Origin: UBA2136 sp047635695
Lineage (GTDB): Bacteria > Pseudomonadota > Alphaproteobacteria > UBA2136
Reading direction: 5' to 3'
NCBI GenBank assembly: GCA_047635695.1
Contig: JBLILN010000012.1
Coordinates: 1 to 48,007 of the forward strand
DNA length: 48,007 nt
In this document: positions 40,739-48,007 of the stretch, piece after piece
Position numbering within the stretch: position 1 is the first letter of the stretch
How the letters are laid out: each line of letters begins with the position of its first letter
Notes under the pieces: model-generated
Told to the model about the DNA's origin: nothing
Databases searched by the model: none
The model's input: only the letters and a program-made list of their open reading frames with translations
Translations under genes and position numbers: made by a program

Positions 40739-42364
40739 TTACATGCCGCTATATTGTGGCCCACCACTGCCTTCAGGTACTGTCCAATTTATATTTTGTT
40801 CAGGGTCCTTAATATCGCAAGCCTTGCAATGCAAACAATTTGCAGCATTAATTTGCAGGGTAACAATACCATTATCACCTTCTATAATTTCATACACACC
40901 TGCGGGGCAATACTTTGTTTCTGGTGATCCAAATTTTTTATAATTAACGTCAATTGCTACTGACTCATCTTCTAATTTCAAGTGAATCGGTTGATTTTCC
41001 TCATGGAATGTATTCGATAAAAAGACAGATGAAAGTCTGTCAAAACTAATCACACCATCAGGTTTTGGATAAGTAATAGGCGTTACTTTAATAAGTGGTT
41101 TTAATTGCTCATGGTCTGCATGATTACATAAAGTTTTATTTGAGCCGATATAAGTTTCGTAACCAGCATTTATTAAGCCTTTTATAAGACCTTTGTTAAA
41201 CCCTGGGCGAATATTACGCACTTTATAAAGTTCATCATAGGCCCAAGAAGCTTTGAAATTTACATCGTAAGCCACAACTTCTTCACCTGTACCGCCGGCT
41301 TTAAAATGTTCAAATATAGCTTCTGCTGCAATCATACCGCTTTTCATTGCCGTGTGATTACCTTTTATTTTAGCGACGTTTAACGTGCCTGCGCAGTCAC
41401 CCGCCAACATACCACCAGCAAAGGTCAATTTAGGCAATGACTGAATACCACCTTCCACCAATGTCCTCGCACCGTAAGAGATACGCTTACCACCTTTTAA
41501 CATTTTTTTAATATCGTCGTGATGTTTAAAACGTTGCATCTCTTCAAATGGAGAGAGTGTTGGATTGCTATAGTCAAGCCCCACAACAAAACCAATGTAA
41601 ATTTTATTATCGCTCATATGATAAACAAAAGATCCGCCATAGGTATCATTTTTAAGTGGCCAACCAATACTATGCATGACCGCACCCTCTTGATGATTTT
41701 CAGGTGTTATTTCCCACACCTCTTTTATGCCTAAGGCGTATGTTTGTGGGTCGCAGTCAGCATCTAGATTGAAATTTTTAATCAATGTTTTAGTGAGCGA
41801 CCCACGACAACCTTCTGAAAAAATTGTTTGCTTGGCATGAAGCTCAACACCTTCAGCATAATTTTCAGTATGTTCGCCTGTTTTACTAACGCCCATATCA
41901 CCCGTCGCAATACCTTTAACAGTACCATTTTCATGATACAAAACTTCCGACGCGGCAAAACCAGCGTAAATTTCTACACCTAAGCCTTCCGCCTGCACCG
42001 CAAGCCATTTAGCTAATTCACCAAGGCTTACAATATAATTACCGGTGTTATGCATTTGTGGTGGCGTTGGCAAGCTAATAGAGGCCTTCTCATTGCGGAG
42101 CCACATAAACTTATCACTCGTGACAGGTGTTTTAAGTGGTGCACCTAATTCTTGCCAATCGGGTAAAAGTTCATTTAAAGCACGTGGTTCAAATACAGCA
42201 CCAGAAAGTAAATGAGCGCCAACTTCAGCACCTTTTTCCACCACACAAACGGAAAGTTCAGTATTATTTTCTGCAGCCAATTGCTTTAAACGGATCGCAC
42301 TCGATAAGCCTGCAGGCCCTGCACCCACAATAACAACATCAAATGGCATAGATTCTCTTAGCAT
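40739..42364 (-). CDS. Electron transfer flavoprotein-ubiquinone oxidoreductase
   Basis: This inner-membrane-associated enzyme passes electrons from reduced ETF to ubiquinone. The 541-residue product has the FAD-binding motif VVIVGAGPAGLSSAIRL at the N-terminus, the conserved GAVFEPRAL and GCRGSLTK regions, and a C-terminal 4Fe-4S domain with cysteines in YCPAGVYEI and NCLHCKACDIKDP. It ends GGPQYSGM, the family's usual end. The ATG at 42364 has AAGGGA 8 bases upstream; an ATG five codons later is possible. It lies 38 bp after etfA in an etfB-etfA-etfD operon that serves beta-oxidation and other acyl-CoA or amine dehydrogenases. Confidence 0.95.
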   Translation of the reverse strand: MLRESMPFDVVIVGAGPAGLSSAIRLKQLAAENNTELSVCVVEKGAEVGAHLLSGAVFEPRALNELLPDWQELGAPLKTPVTSDKFMWLRNEKASISLPTPPQMHNTGNYIVSLGELAKWLAVQAEGLGVEIYAGFAASEVLYHENGTVKGIATGDMGVSKTGEHTENYAEGVELHAKQTIFSEGCRGSLTKTLIKNFNLDADCDPQTYALGIKEVWEITPENHQEGAVMHSIGWPLKNDTYGGSFVYHMSDNKIYIGFVVGLDYSNPTLSPFEEMQRFKHHDDIKKMLKGGKRISYGARTLVEGGIQSLPKLTFAGGMLAGDCAGTLNVAKIKGNHTAMKSGMIAAEAIFEHFKAGGTGEEVVAYDVNFKASWAYDELYKVRNIRPGFNKGLIKGLINAGYETYIGSNKTLCNHADHEQLKPLIKVTPITYPKPDGVISFDRLSSVFLSNTFHEENQPIHLKLEDESVAIDVNYKKFGSPETKYCPAGVYEIIEGDNGIVTLQINAANCLHCKACDIKDPEQNINWTVPEGSGGPQYSGM

Positions 42365-42402
42365 CGTTTTATTCCCTTTGTTACCTTAATAAAAAAAGCA
42401 TT

Positions 42403-43344
42403 TTATGTTTGGTTATCTAATTCTTTTATAAGAGCTGGCACAGCTTCAAATAGGTCTGCGACCAAACCATATGATGCAATTTCAAATATCGGTGCATTTT
42501 CATCTTTGTTGATTGCCACGATTATTTTTGAGTCTTTCATCCCGGCAAGGTGCTGAATCGCCCCCGAAATACCAACAGCGACATAAAGGTCTGGTGCAAC
42601 CACTTTACCTGTTTGCCCCACTTGATAATCATTAGGCACCCAACCAACATCAACCGCCGCACGTGAAGCGCCAATTGCACCACCACCTAATTTATCGGCC
42701 AATTCTTCAAGCATTGCAAAATTTGCTGCTTCTTTGAGGCCACGACCACCCGAAACAACTACATTTGCACTTGTAAGCTGTGGTTTTTCACTATCACTTA
42801 ATTTATGTGATACAAAAAAAGTTTTACCAAAAGCATGCGCTGCATTGATGTTTTCTATTGGACTTTCATTGCCAACGTTGGCTTTATCGAAAGCTGTGGG
42901 ACGTACTGTTAGTACCATAATCTTATCATGACTTTTAACTGTTGCAATCGCATTACCAGCGTAAATAGGACGTTCAAATGTATCCGCTGAAACAATTTTC
43001 GTAACATCGCTCACCATTTGTACATCAAGTATAGCTGCAACACGTGGCATAATGTTTTTACCAAAGGTTGAAGCTGGCGCCATGATGTGACTATAGTTTA
43101 CAGCCTGTGTGTGTATAAGGTTTGACATTTCTTCAGCAAGGCTATGAGCATATAAAGCATTGTTCACATAGAGCACCTTTGTTACACCTTCTAAGCTTGC
43201 GGCATGCTTAGCGGCATCATCGGCATTTTCACCTGCTACCAATATAGTAATGTCACCGCCTAGCGCCTTGGCAGCTGTTACTGTACAAAGGGAACCGACC
43301 GTTATTTGTTTTTGATTATGTTCTGCAACAACCAGTATATTCAT
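42403..43344 (-). CDS. etfA: Electron transfer flavoprotein alpha subunit
   Basis: EtfA carries most of the FAD site of the heterodimeric ETF. The 313-residue product has the N-terminal ETF domain and the C-terminal FAD-binding domain with VVVSGGRGLKEAANF, GASRAAVDVGWVPNDYQVGQ and GISGAIQHLAGMKDS, all standard. The start overlaps the etfB stop by one base (TAATG), so the two subunits are translated in a coupled way. Confidence 0.96.
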   Translation of the reverse strand: MNILVVAEHNQKQITVGSLCTVTAAKALGGDITILVAGENADDAAKHAASLEGVTKVLYVNNALYAHSLAEEMSNLIHTQAVNYSHIMAPASTFGKNIMPRVAAILDVQMVSDVTKIVSADTFERPIYAGNAIATVKSHDKIMVLTVRPTAFDKANVGNESPIENINAAHAFGKTFFVSHKLSDSEKPQLTSANVVVSGGRGLKEAANFAMLEELADKLGGGAIGASRAAVDVGWVPNDYQVGQTGKVVAPDLYVAVGISGAIQHLAGMKDSKIIVAINKDENAPIFEIASYGLVADLFEAVPALIKELDNQT

Positions 43345-44096
43345 TAACTTATCACCCTTGCTTCGTTCTTCAATTTATCCACTAGTTCTTGAACAGACGC
43401 CACGATAACACCTGCTTTTCGTTTAGCAGGTTCTGTCACTTTTAAAATTTCAATTCTTGGTGTTATGTCAACGTCGAGAATATTAACTTCAATAACATCT
43501 ATTGTTTTTTGTTTAGCCTTCATTAAATTTGGTAGTGTGACATTACGGGGTTCATTTAAACGCAAGTCTACGCTTACCACAGCGGGTAATTTTACTGACA
43601 ATGTTTCTTCACCTGCATCAACTTCACGTTCCACAATAAGTTGACCACCTTCAACCGTTATTTTTGAAGCAAAGGTTGCCTGTGGCCATTCCATAAGTGC
43701 CGCTAGCATTTGCGCTGTTTGATTGTTATCACCATCGATAGATTGTTTACCAAGCATGACACATTCAGGCTTTTCTTTAACAACAACTTCTTTAAGAAGT
43801 TTTGCAACTGTTAAAGGCTCTATAAGTTTGGCTGTTTTAATATGAATAGAACGGTCGGCACCCATTGCAAGTGATTTACGTAGCGATTCGCCTGCATTAT
43901 CAGCGCCAATTGTGACGGTAATAATTTCGGACACAACACCTGTCTCTTTCAACCTAACAGCTTCTTCTACGGCAATCTCACAAAATGGATTCATAGAATG
44001 TTTTAAATTGGCAACATCGACGCCTGTTTCGTCAGATTTAACACGGATACGCACATATGCATCTACAACATGTTTAATGGGTACAAGAACCTTCAT
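43344..44096 (-). CDS. etfB: Electron transfer flavoprotein beta subunit
   Basis: EtfB binds AMP and docks the dehydrogenase partners. The 250-residue product shows the family start MKVLVPIKHVVDAYVRIRVK and the NPFCEIAVEEAVRLKE region. Also present are GKQSIDGDNNQTAQMLAALM and the signature VDLRLNEPRNVTLPNLMKAK. AAGGTGG precedes the ATG. It is the first gene of the etf operon, with a good promoter 35-63 bp upstream. Confidence 0.96.
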   Translation of the reverse strand: MKVLVPIKHVVDAYVRIRVKSDETGVDVANLKHSMNPFCEIAVEEAVRLKETGVVSEIITVTIGADNAGESLRKSLAMGADRSIHIKTAKLIEPLTVAKLLKEVVVKEKPECVMLGKQSIDGDNNQTAQMLAALMEWPQATFASKITVEGGQLIVEREVDAGEETLSVKLPAVVSVDLRLNEPRNVTLPNLMKAKQKTIDVIEVNILDVDITPRIEILKVTEPAKRKAGVIVASVQELVDKLKNEARVIS

Positions 44097-44130
44097 AAAG
44101 CCACCTTATTATATTAAATGATTGACTTAA

Positions 44131-44159
44131 ATATTACGCTTTGATTTTTTGAAGTGCAA
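44131..44159 (-). promoter_or_regulatory. Sigma70 promoter of etfBA operon
   Basis: The minus strand carries TTGCAC (44154-44159), a 17-base spacer and TAATAT (44131-44136), 35 bp before the etfB start. Both hexamers are close to consensus. Confidence 0.65.
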
Positions 44160-44216
44160 ACAAATTACAAATCTTTTACAATCAAATTTAATTTAAACAA
44201 TAATGGTTTGGCATAA

Positions 44217-44600
44217 ATGCACAATTTGTTACAAAAAGTAATTCCTCACATTCTTATGGTTATGGCGCTCCTTGGCCTTCCTGCACAAATAGCAATTTAT
44301 GTTTTTGTCGTGTTTTACACCTTAGGTGTTTTTATAAACATCAAAAAAGAAAGAGAATTAACCGATGCCAAAAACAACTCAAGCGAACACAAATGGTGGC
44401 AAGTTTTAGGGACAGACGAAACAACGGACATAACCGAGTGTGCGCGTGTGCGTAAATTATTAAGTAAAATTTATCACCCCGACGGTGGTCAAGCCCCCAA
44501 TGCAGCAGCAATGAGCCGTATTAACGAAGCCTTTGAAACACGTGCGGCATTACCTGATAATGCGAATAAAATATACGCAGAGCCTGAACATATTAATTAA
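44217..44600 (+). CDS. Small membrane-anchored J-domain protein
   Basis: The 127-residue product has an N-terminal hydrophobic region (about residues 8-40, probably one or two membrane helices). A short J-like domain follows: WWQVLGTDE, a basic helix VRKLLSKIYHPDGG with the essential HPD at 87-89, then AAAMSRINEAFE. HPD makes it a likely stimulator of a DnaK-type chaperone at the membrane. It has no Gly/Phe or zinc region. Its last four bases overlap the end of the convergent pirin pseudogene. Confidence 0.75.
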   Translation: MHNLLQKVIPHILMVMALLGLPAQIAIYVFVVFYTLGVFINIKKERELTDAKNNSSEHKWWQVLGTDETTDITECARVRKLLSKIYHPDGGQAPNAAAMSRINEAFETRAALPDNANKIYAEPEHIN

Positions 44601-45315
44601 GGCAAGTCGAACGATATAAACTCAACACCTGTGACGGCATGAAAATGCAGTTTGTCATGCTTGTCACTTAAACCTATGCCATCTCCCTTATACAAAGATA
44701 AACGTTCTGTTTGCCAATGTGATTCTTCTAAACGTACTTCACCACGTATCATATGTAAGTATAATTTGCGGCCCTTTGGTATTTTATAAACAAGTTCAGC
44801 TTCACTTGATTCATGGCCTATATATCTCTTTACATCTTGATCGACATGCATATGGCCGACAGCATGGCTGTCGGGGCTTGCAATAAGCTTTAAGCCTTCA
44901 TGAGGTGGTACAAGCAATGTTTGGTAGCTTGGCTTTAAATTTTAGCGTTGAGGTTCTATCCATATTTGCAGGAATTTTACATCGGTTTTGTCACTGTTAT
45001 TAAATTCACTATGAGAAACGCCCGTACCTGCCTGCATCAACTGTGCGTGCCCAGCTTTAATAAGCCCTTCATGACCCATGGTGTCTTTATGTTTTAATGT
45101 CCCACTGGTTACATAAGTTAAAATGTCCATATTACGGTGGCGATGCGTAGAAAACCCTTCAAAGGCTTAAAAACGTCATCATTTAAAACCTTCAAAGAAG
45201 AAAAACCTGTATGGTTTTTATCCCAATAACTAGAGAAGGAAAAAGTGTAAAAACTCTCAATGTCGCCATTTTGAATAGATGAAAAACCTCTATCTTCTGC
45301 AAAACGTATATACAT
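44597..45315 (-). pseudogene. Pirin-family (YhhW-like) protein, broken by frameshift and stop
   Basis: Three adjacent pieces together match a full pirin/YhhW bicupin of about 230-240 residues. The first (from ATG 45315) runs MYIRFAEDRGF to VLNDDVF, then shifts frame near 45155-45165. In the other frame the expected cupin metal motif follows, FSTHRHRNMDILTYV. The second piece ends IWIEPQR at a TAA (44942-44944), and the same frame continues as NLKPSYQT, LIASPDS and the C-terminal cupin ending FISFDLP. Both lesions fall inside conserved segments, so the gene is probably dead. Functional pirins bind iron and can be quercetinase-like. The reading frame is otherwise intact, suggesting recent loss. 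Confidence 0.88.
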
Positions 45316-45449
45316 AATTAAACTCTTATAATTTCATTTTATCATAGCATAGAGGTGATTCCTACATGAAGAAACATATGTAAAATCATGTAAAAGGCTA
45401 AAATAAAACGCCTATATATGACAAAATTCAAATGGTCATTTTACTTGTA

Positions 45450-45824
45450 TTAAGAAAAAGCAAAGTGACAAATAACAATAACAAGCAAAGAAAATGCCAA
45501 AGAAGAAATCAACAGTTTAAAAAGGATTTTTCGTGTGCCTTTGTAGTCGCCTATCTTTTGAATTTCGTGACGCATGAAAGGTAAATGATGGGAAATAAAA
45601 TTCGCCAGTAAGAAACCTAATGGTGTTGCCAACATTAAACTTAATAATAACGAAATCAGTATATTTAAATTAGGGTTTAACACAACAATAGCTGGCAAGG
45701 CCGTTAAAACGGTAAACAAAAAATAGGCAATAACAAACTGTAACAAAAAACCCAATAATAAAACAAGTTTAAGCCAAAACTGTGGTTTTTCTTTTAATTC
45801 TTCTTGTTGATTTTCGTTTTTCAT
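45450..45824 (-). CDS. Small integral membrane protein
   Basis: The 124-residue product has a charged N-terminus (NENQQEELKEK) and three predicted membrane helices at about 17-40, 50-75 and 102-122. A basic loop containing HHLPFMRHEIQKIGDYKG lies between the second and third. I do not recognise a family. Its ATG directly follows the TAA of the upstream phosphotransferase gene, so the two are co-translated. Confidence 0.7.
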   Translation of the reverse strand: MKNENQQEELKEKPQFWLKLVLLLGFLLQFVIAYFLFTVLTALPAIVVLNPNLNILISLLLSLMLATPLGFLLANFISHHLPFMRHEIQKIGDYKGTRKILFKLLISSLAFSLLVIVICHFAFS

Positions 45825-46829
45825 TTATACGGCAATACTTCTCGTTTCAGGCATAACACGGTTTAAAAATATTTTTAGCTCAGCAGCTTCAGGGTTATGA
45901 AGTGCCTCATCAATATACGGCCATAAAATATCAATTTTACCAATAAATTCGGTACGACCATCACGGTATGCACTACGTGCAAAACGCCCAAGTACACCTA
46001 TATTCCTGAGCAAACCAGTCAACTCAAAACTATTCCTGAATTTATCAACATCTTTTATATTGGCTCCTTCCACAAAATAGTCAAATAGTTCATCACGTAA
46101 TTTTTTAGGGAAGCTAAAACGTGCATCATAAAGCAAACTTGCTAAATCATATGAAAGTGGGCCCAATTTAGCGTCTTGAAAATCAAGTATACCGATTGAT
46201 TTCAACCCCGCACCTTTTGTTGGCATTAAATTAGGACTATGGTAATCCCACAAAATGGTACCCCATGGCACATCACAAACAGTCTTATAAATTTTTGTTA
46301 AAATAAGGTGTAGTTCAGCATACTCGGCTTTACTTGAATCCATACCATCACGCAAGGCTGGCAAGTAGTCATCAAGGAAAAAGTCACCGCGTATAGTTGC
46401 TAAATCTTCTTCATACCTTACTAGGCCTGCCAAAGGCTTACTTATTGCAAGTTTCACCAAAACATCGACAGCAGCCTTGTAATTTTGAATGGAGACGTCA
46501 GCACCTTGATAAAGATCATAAAAAGTTTTTTCGCCATAGTCTTCCAGTAAAATAAGCCCTGCGTCCTCATCAACAGCCTCAATAACAGGCACATTAATAC
46601 CAATATCCGACAAATACTTATTCACCTTTAAAAAAGGCCGTATAACGCCTTCTATAGCACATTGACCGTCTTCAAGAGGCTTATCAGTAGGTGTTATCAT
46701 TAATACAAATGACGTACCATCCTTTAAATGAATACGTTTATACGTACGGAAAGACATTCCCTGACAAATATCTGAAACTGTGTAAGTTTGAGATATTTTA
46801 TTTTCTAAGAACTCATCATAAAAAGCCAT
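45825..46829 (-). CDS. Aminoglycoside-phosphotransferase-family kinase
   Basis: The 334-residue product has the APH/choline-kinase fold. The N-lobe contains RTYKRIHLKDGTSFVLM, and the catalytic loop is WDYHSPNLM with Asp195 and Asn200. The metal-binding motif is ILDFQDA with Asp216. Close alphaproteobacterial relatives are described as AmgK-like cell-wall sugar kinases (N-acetylmuramate/N-acetylglucosamine 1-kinase) or as unspecified phosphotransferases. Neither the usual murU nor tsaE partner is adjacent. Antibiotic resistance is not implied. It forms a two-gene unit with the small membrane protein. Confidence 0.85.
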   Translation of the reverse strand: MAFYDEFLENKISQTYTVSDICQGMSFRTYKRIHLKDGTSFVLMITPTDKPLEDGQCAIEGVIRPFLKVNKYLSDIGINVPVIEAVDEDAGLILLEDYGEKTFYDLYQGADVSIQNYKAAVDVLVKLAISKPLAGLVRYEEDLATIRGDFFLDDYLPALRDGMDSSKAEYAELHLILTKIYKTVCDVPWGTILWDYHSPNLMPTKGAGLKSIGILDFQDAKLGPLSYDLASLLYDARFSFPKKLRDELFDYFVEGANIKDVDKFRNSFELTGLLRNIGVLGRFARSAYRDGRTEFIGKIDILWPYIDEALHNPEAAELKIFLNRVMPETRSIAV

Positions 46830-46960
46830 AAAGCTTCCTTAAAATTATTTCTACTTTGTTGCAAAAAACGTGCACAACGGCGCATAGATTAACATTTTAA
46901 GTATTGTATGACCAGTATTTCCATTGACCCGCATAAGAAGCACTCGTTACAATCATACTT

Positions 46961-47797
46961 ATGGAAATTCCAAGCTTTACATTTAAAGGTATAAACTCAG
47001 GTAAACACCTACTTATCCTAGGTGCTATACACGGTAATGAAGTTTGTGGACCTATCGCTATTCAAAAAATTATATCTGAAATAAAGTTAGGGCATTTAAA
47101 TATACTCAAAGGACAAGTCACCTTTATACCTGTTTGTAACAAAGCGGCTTACGACAAAGGCATTCGCTATATAGTGCAAGATCTCAATAGGTGTATATTT
47201 TTACATGATAGCCCTAAAAATAACGAACAAAAAATAGCTAATGTGATATGTAAAGCCATTGATACATGCGATATTTTACTCGACATTCATTCAATGACAG
47301 CACAATGTAAACCATCAGCATTTGAGGACAAGCAAACGGTCGGTGATCAAGCACTTGTTGAATGCCTTCATGTTGAAACCATATTTACAGGCTGGCTCGA
47401 CAAACATAATGAAAAAAATGAGTGCGCCACAACTGCATATGCGCAAAACAAACGCATACCAGCCACAACACTCGAATGTGGTCAGCACGCCGACCCTCTA
47501 TCAATAGAAGTTGCTTATATAAACATTTTAAATGTCCTGTCGAAATTTGGACTGATTAAACATGATATAAAGACATTTCTTAAACCTCGGCGCATAAAAT
47601 TATATGATACGTTCAGAAAAGAAGCCGATAGCACCTTTACAAGAGAATGGAAAAACTTAGATCCCCTTAAAAAGGGTGATATCATCGGAACCAAAGGCGA
47701 TCATAAATTCGTAAGCCCTATTGACGGTTTTATTATCATGCCATCTACTCAGGCCAAGCCTGGTGGCGAGTGGTATTATATAGGTATTGAAATATAA
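46961..47797 (+). CDS. Aspartoacylase/succinylglutamate desuccinylase-family hydrolase
   Basis: The 278-residue product is an M14-type zinc amidohydrolase. Zinc ligands are His24 and Glu27 in GAIHGNEVCG, plus His110 in LLDIHSM. The likely catalytic base is Glu172 in LECGQH. The substrate-binding Arg/Asn motif appears as DLNRC. Members deacylate N-acylated amino acids, but the substrate cannot be fixed from sequence. A C-terminal beta domain (KKGDIIGTKGD, IDGFIIMPS) is typical. It is transcribed divergently from the kinase, in a 131-bp gap where no clear promoter was seen. Confidence 0.87.
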   Translation: MEIPSFTFKGINSGKHLLILGAIHGNEVCGPIAIQKIISEIKLGHLNILKGQVTFIPVCNKAAYDKGIRYIVQDLNRCIFLHDSPKNNEQKIANVICKAIDTCDILLDIHSMTAQCKPSAFEDKQTVGDQALVECLHVETIFTGWLDKHNEKNECATTAYAQNKRIPATTLECGQHADPLSIEVAYINILNVLSKFGLIKHDIKTFLKPRRIKLYDTFRKEADSTFTREWKNLDPLKKGDIIGTKGDHKFVSPIDGFIIMPSTQAKPGGEWYYIGIEI

Positions 47798-47868
47798 CGT
47801 AAGGTGTTGTTTTTTATAGAAACGGTTAAACTAATCACAAAAAAATCTGATTTAATCAAACAATTCAC

Positions 47869-47897
47869 TTGATTTCAAAATTCACGCGGTGTATAAA
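47869..47897 (+). promoter_or_regulatory. Sigma70 promoter of tRNA-Ala
   Basis: TTGATT (47869-47874), a 17-base spacer and TATAAA (47892-47897) lie 32 bp before the tRNA 5' end. Confidence 0.65.
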
Positions 47898-47929
47898 GCA
47901 CTCGTTAAGTTGATAAAACAACTCAACGT

Positions 47930-48005
47930 GGGTCCTTAGCTCAGCTGGGAGAGCGCCTGCTTTGCATGCAGGAGGTCATCGGTTCGATCCCGTTAGGATC
48001 CACCA
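47930..48005 (+). tRNA. tRNA-Ala (anticodon UGC)
   Basis: This is a 76-base cloverleaf. The acceptor stem GGGTCCT/AGGATCC has one G-T pair, and the D-arm is AGCTCAGCTGGGAGAGC. The anticodon stem CCTGC/GCAGG holds the loop TTTGCAT with anticodon TGC at 47963-47965. The T-arm carries GGTTCGATCC, and the CCA end is encoded (48003-48005). No 16S rRNA or tRNA-Ile lies upstream, so it does not look like the rRNA spacer copy. Confidence 0.97.
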
Positions 48006-48007
48006 TT

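Noticed and set aside
44942..44944. TAA read as a sense codon in the pirin frame
   Set aside because: Other genes in the window end at TAA, so a changed code is excluded, and a frameshift lies upstream as well.
45825..46829. Aminoglycoside resistance gene
   Set aside because: The fold is shared, but the sequence features and the chromosomal context fit a housekeeping phosphotransferase.
47930..48005. tRNA-Ala as part of an rRNA operon spacer
   Set aside because: No tRNA-Ile or 16S rRNA lies upstream, and it has its own promoter. What follows the window edge cannot be seen.

Overview
The window looks like chromosomal DNA of an AT-rich, flagellated, probably marine or aquatic Alphaproteobacterium. 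The basis is the mix of gene families: the layout of the flagellar and chemotaxis genes (a MotE-type protein and a DUF6468-type protein beside fliM, FlbD as sigma54 activator, flagellin ends typical of the class), the etfB-etfA plus ETF-quinone oxidoreductase set, and a class Ia nrdAB operon. I cannot name the genus from the sequence. Several true starts are TTG or GTG, and several operons use TGATG or TAATG start-stop overlaps.

Region 1 (1-14066, all minus strand) is a motility block. Read in the direction of transcription it runs flagellin, flaG, fliD, fliS, fliL, then fliM, a DUF6468-type membrane protein, motE-like, cheY, cheZ, cheB, cheA, two MotB-like proteins and an exported protein that leaves the window. 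A near-consensus sigma54 promoter lies upstream of the flagellin. One MotB-like protein keeps the ion-binding Asp and resembles Vibrio PomB. The other has Gly at that position.

Region 2 (14067-18998) holds a plus-strand pair (stand-alone receiver protein and small lipoprotein) behind a textbook sigma70 promoter, a 56-residue HTH-like protein on the minus strand, and nrdA-nrdB. Two NrdR-like boxes with centres exactly 31 bp apart lie upstream of nrdA.

Region 3 (18999-27658, minus) encodes a 2351-residue RTX/cadherin-like secreted protein containing nearly identical 297-bp tandem repeats, and a second, monocistronic flagellin.

Region 4 (28022-34335, plus) is the fliF-fliG-fliH-fliN-motA-flbD operon, with sigma54-type promoters before fliF and fliN. 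FlbD is the expected activator for these promoters, although its receiver domain is degenerate.

Region 5 (34545-39866, plus) encodes a 1773-residue exported fibre-like protein built of YadA-head-like and tail-fibre-like repeats. It has no autotransporter anchor and ends in two small cysteine-pair modules. It is the least explained large gene here.

Region 6 (40072-48007) is housekeeping and accessory: a DEDDh exonuclease-like protein, etfD, etfA and etfB, a small membrane J-domain protein, a pirin pseudogene with two lesions, a small membrane protein, an aminoglycoside-phosphotransferase-family kinase, an aspartoacylase-like M14 enzyme and tRNA-Ala(UGC). Transcription units are separated by perfect or near-perfect hairpin terminators, several of them working in both directions.
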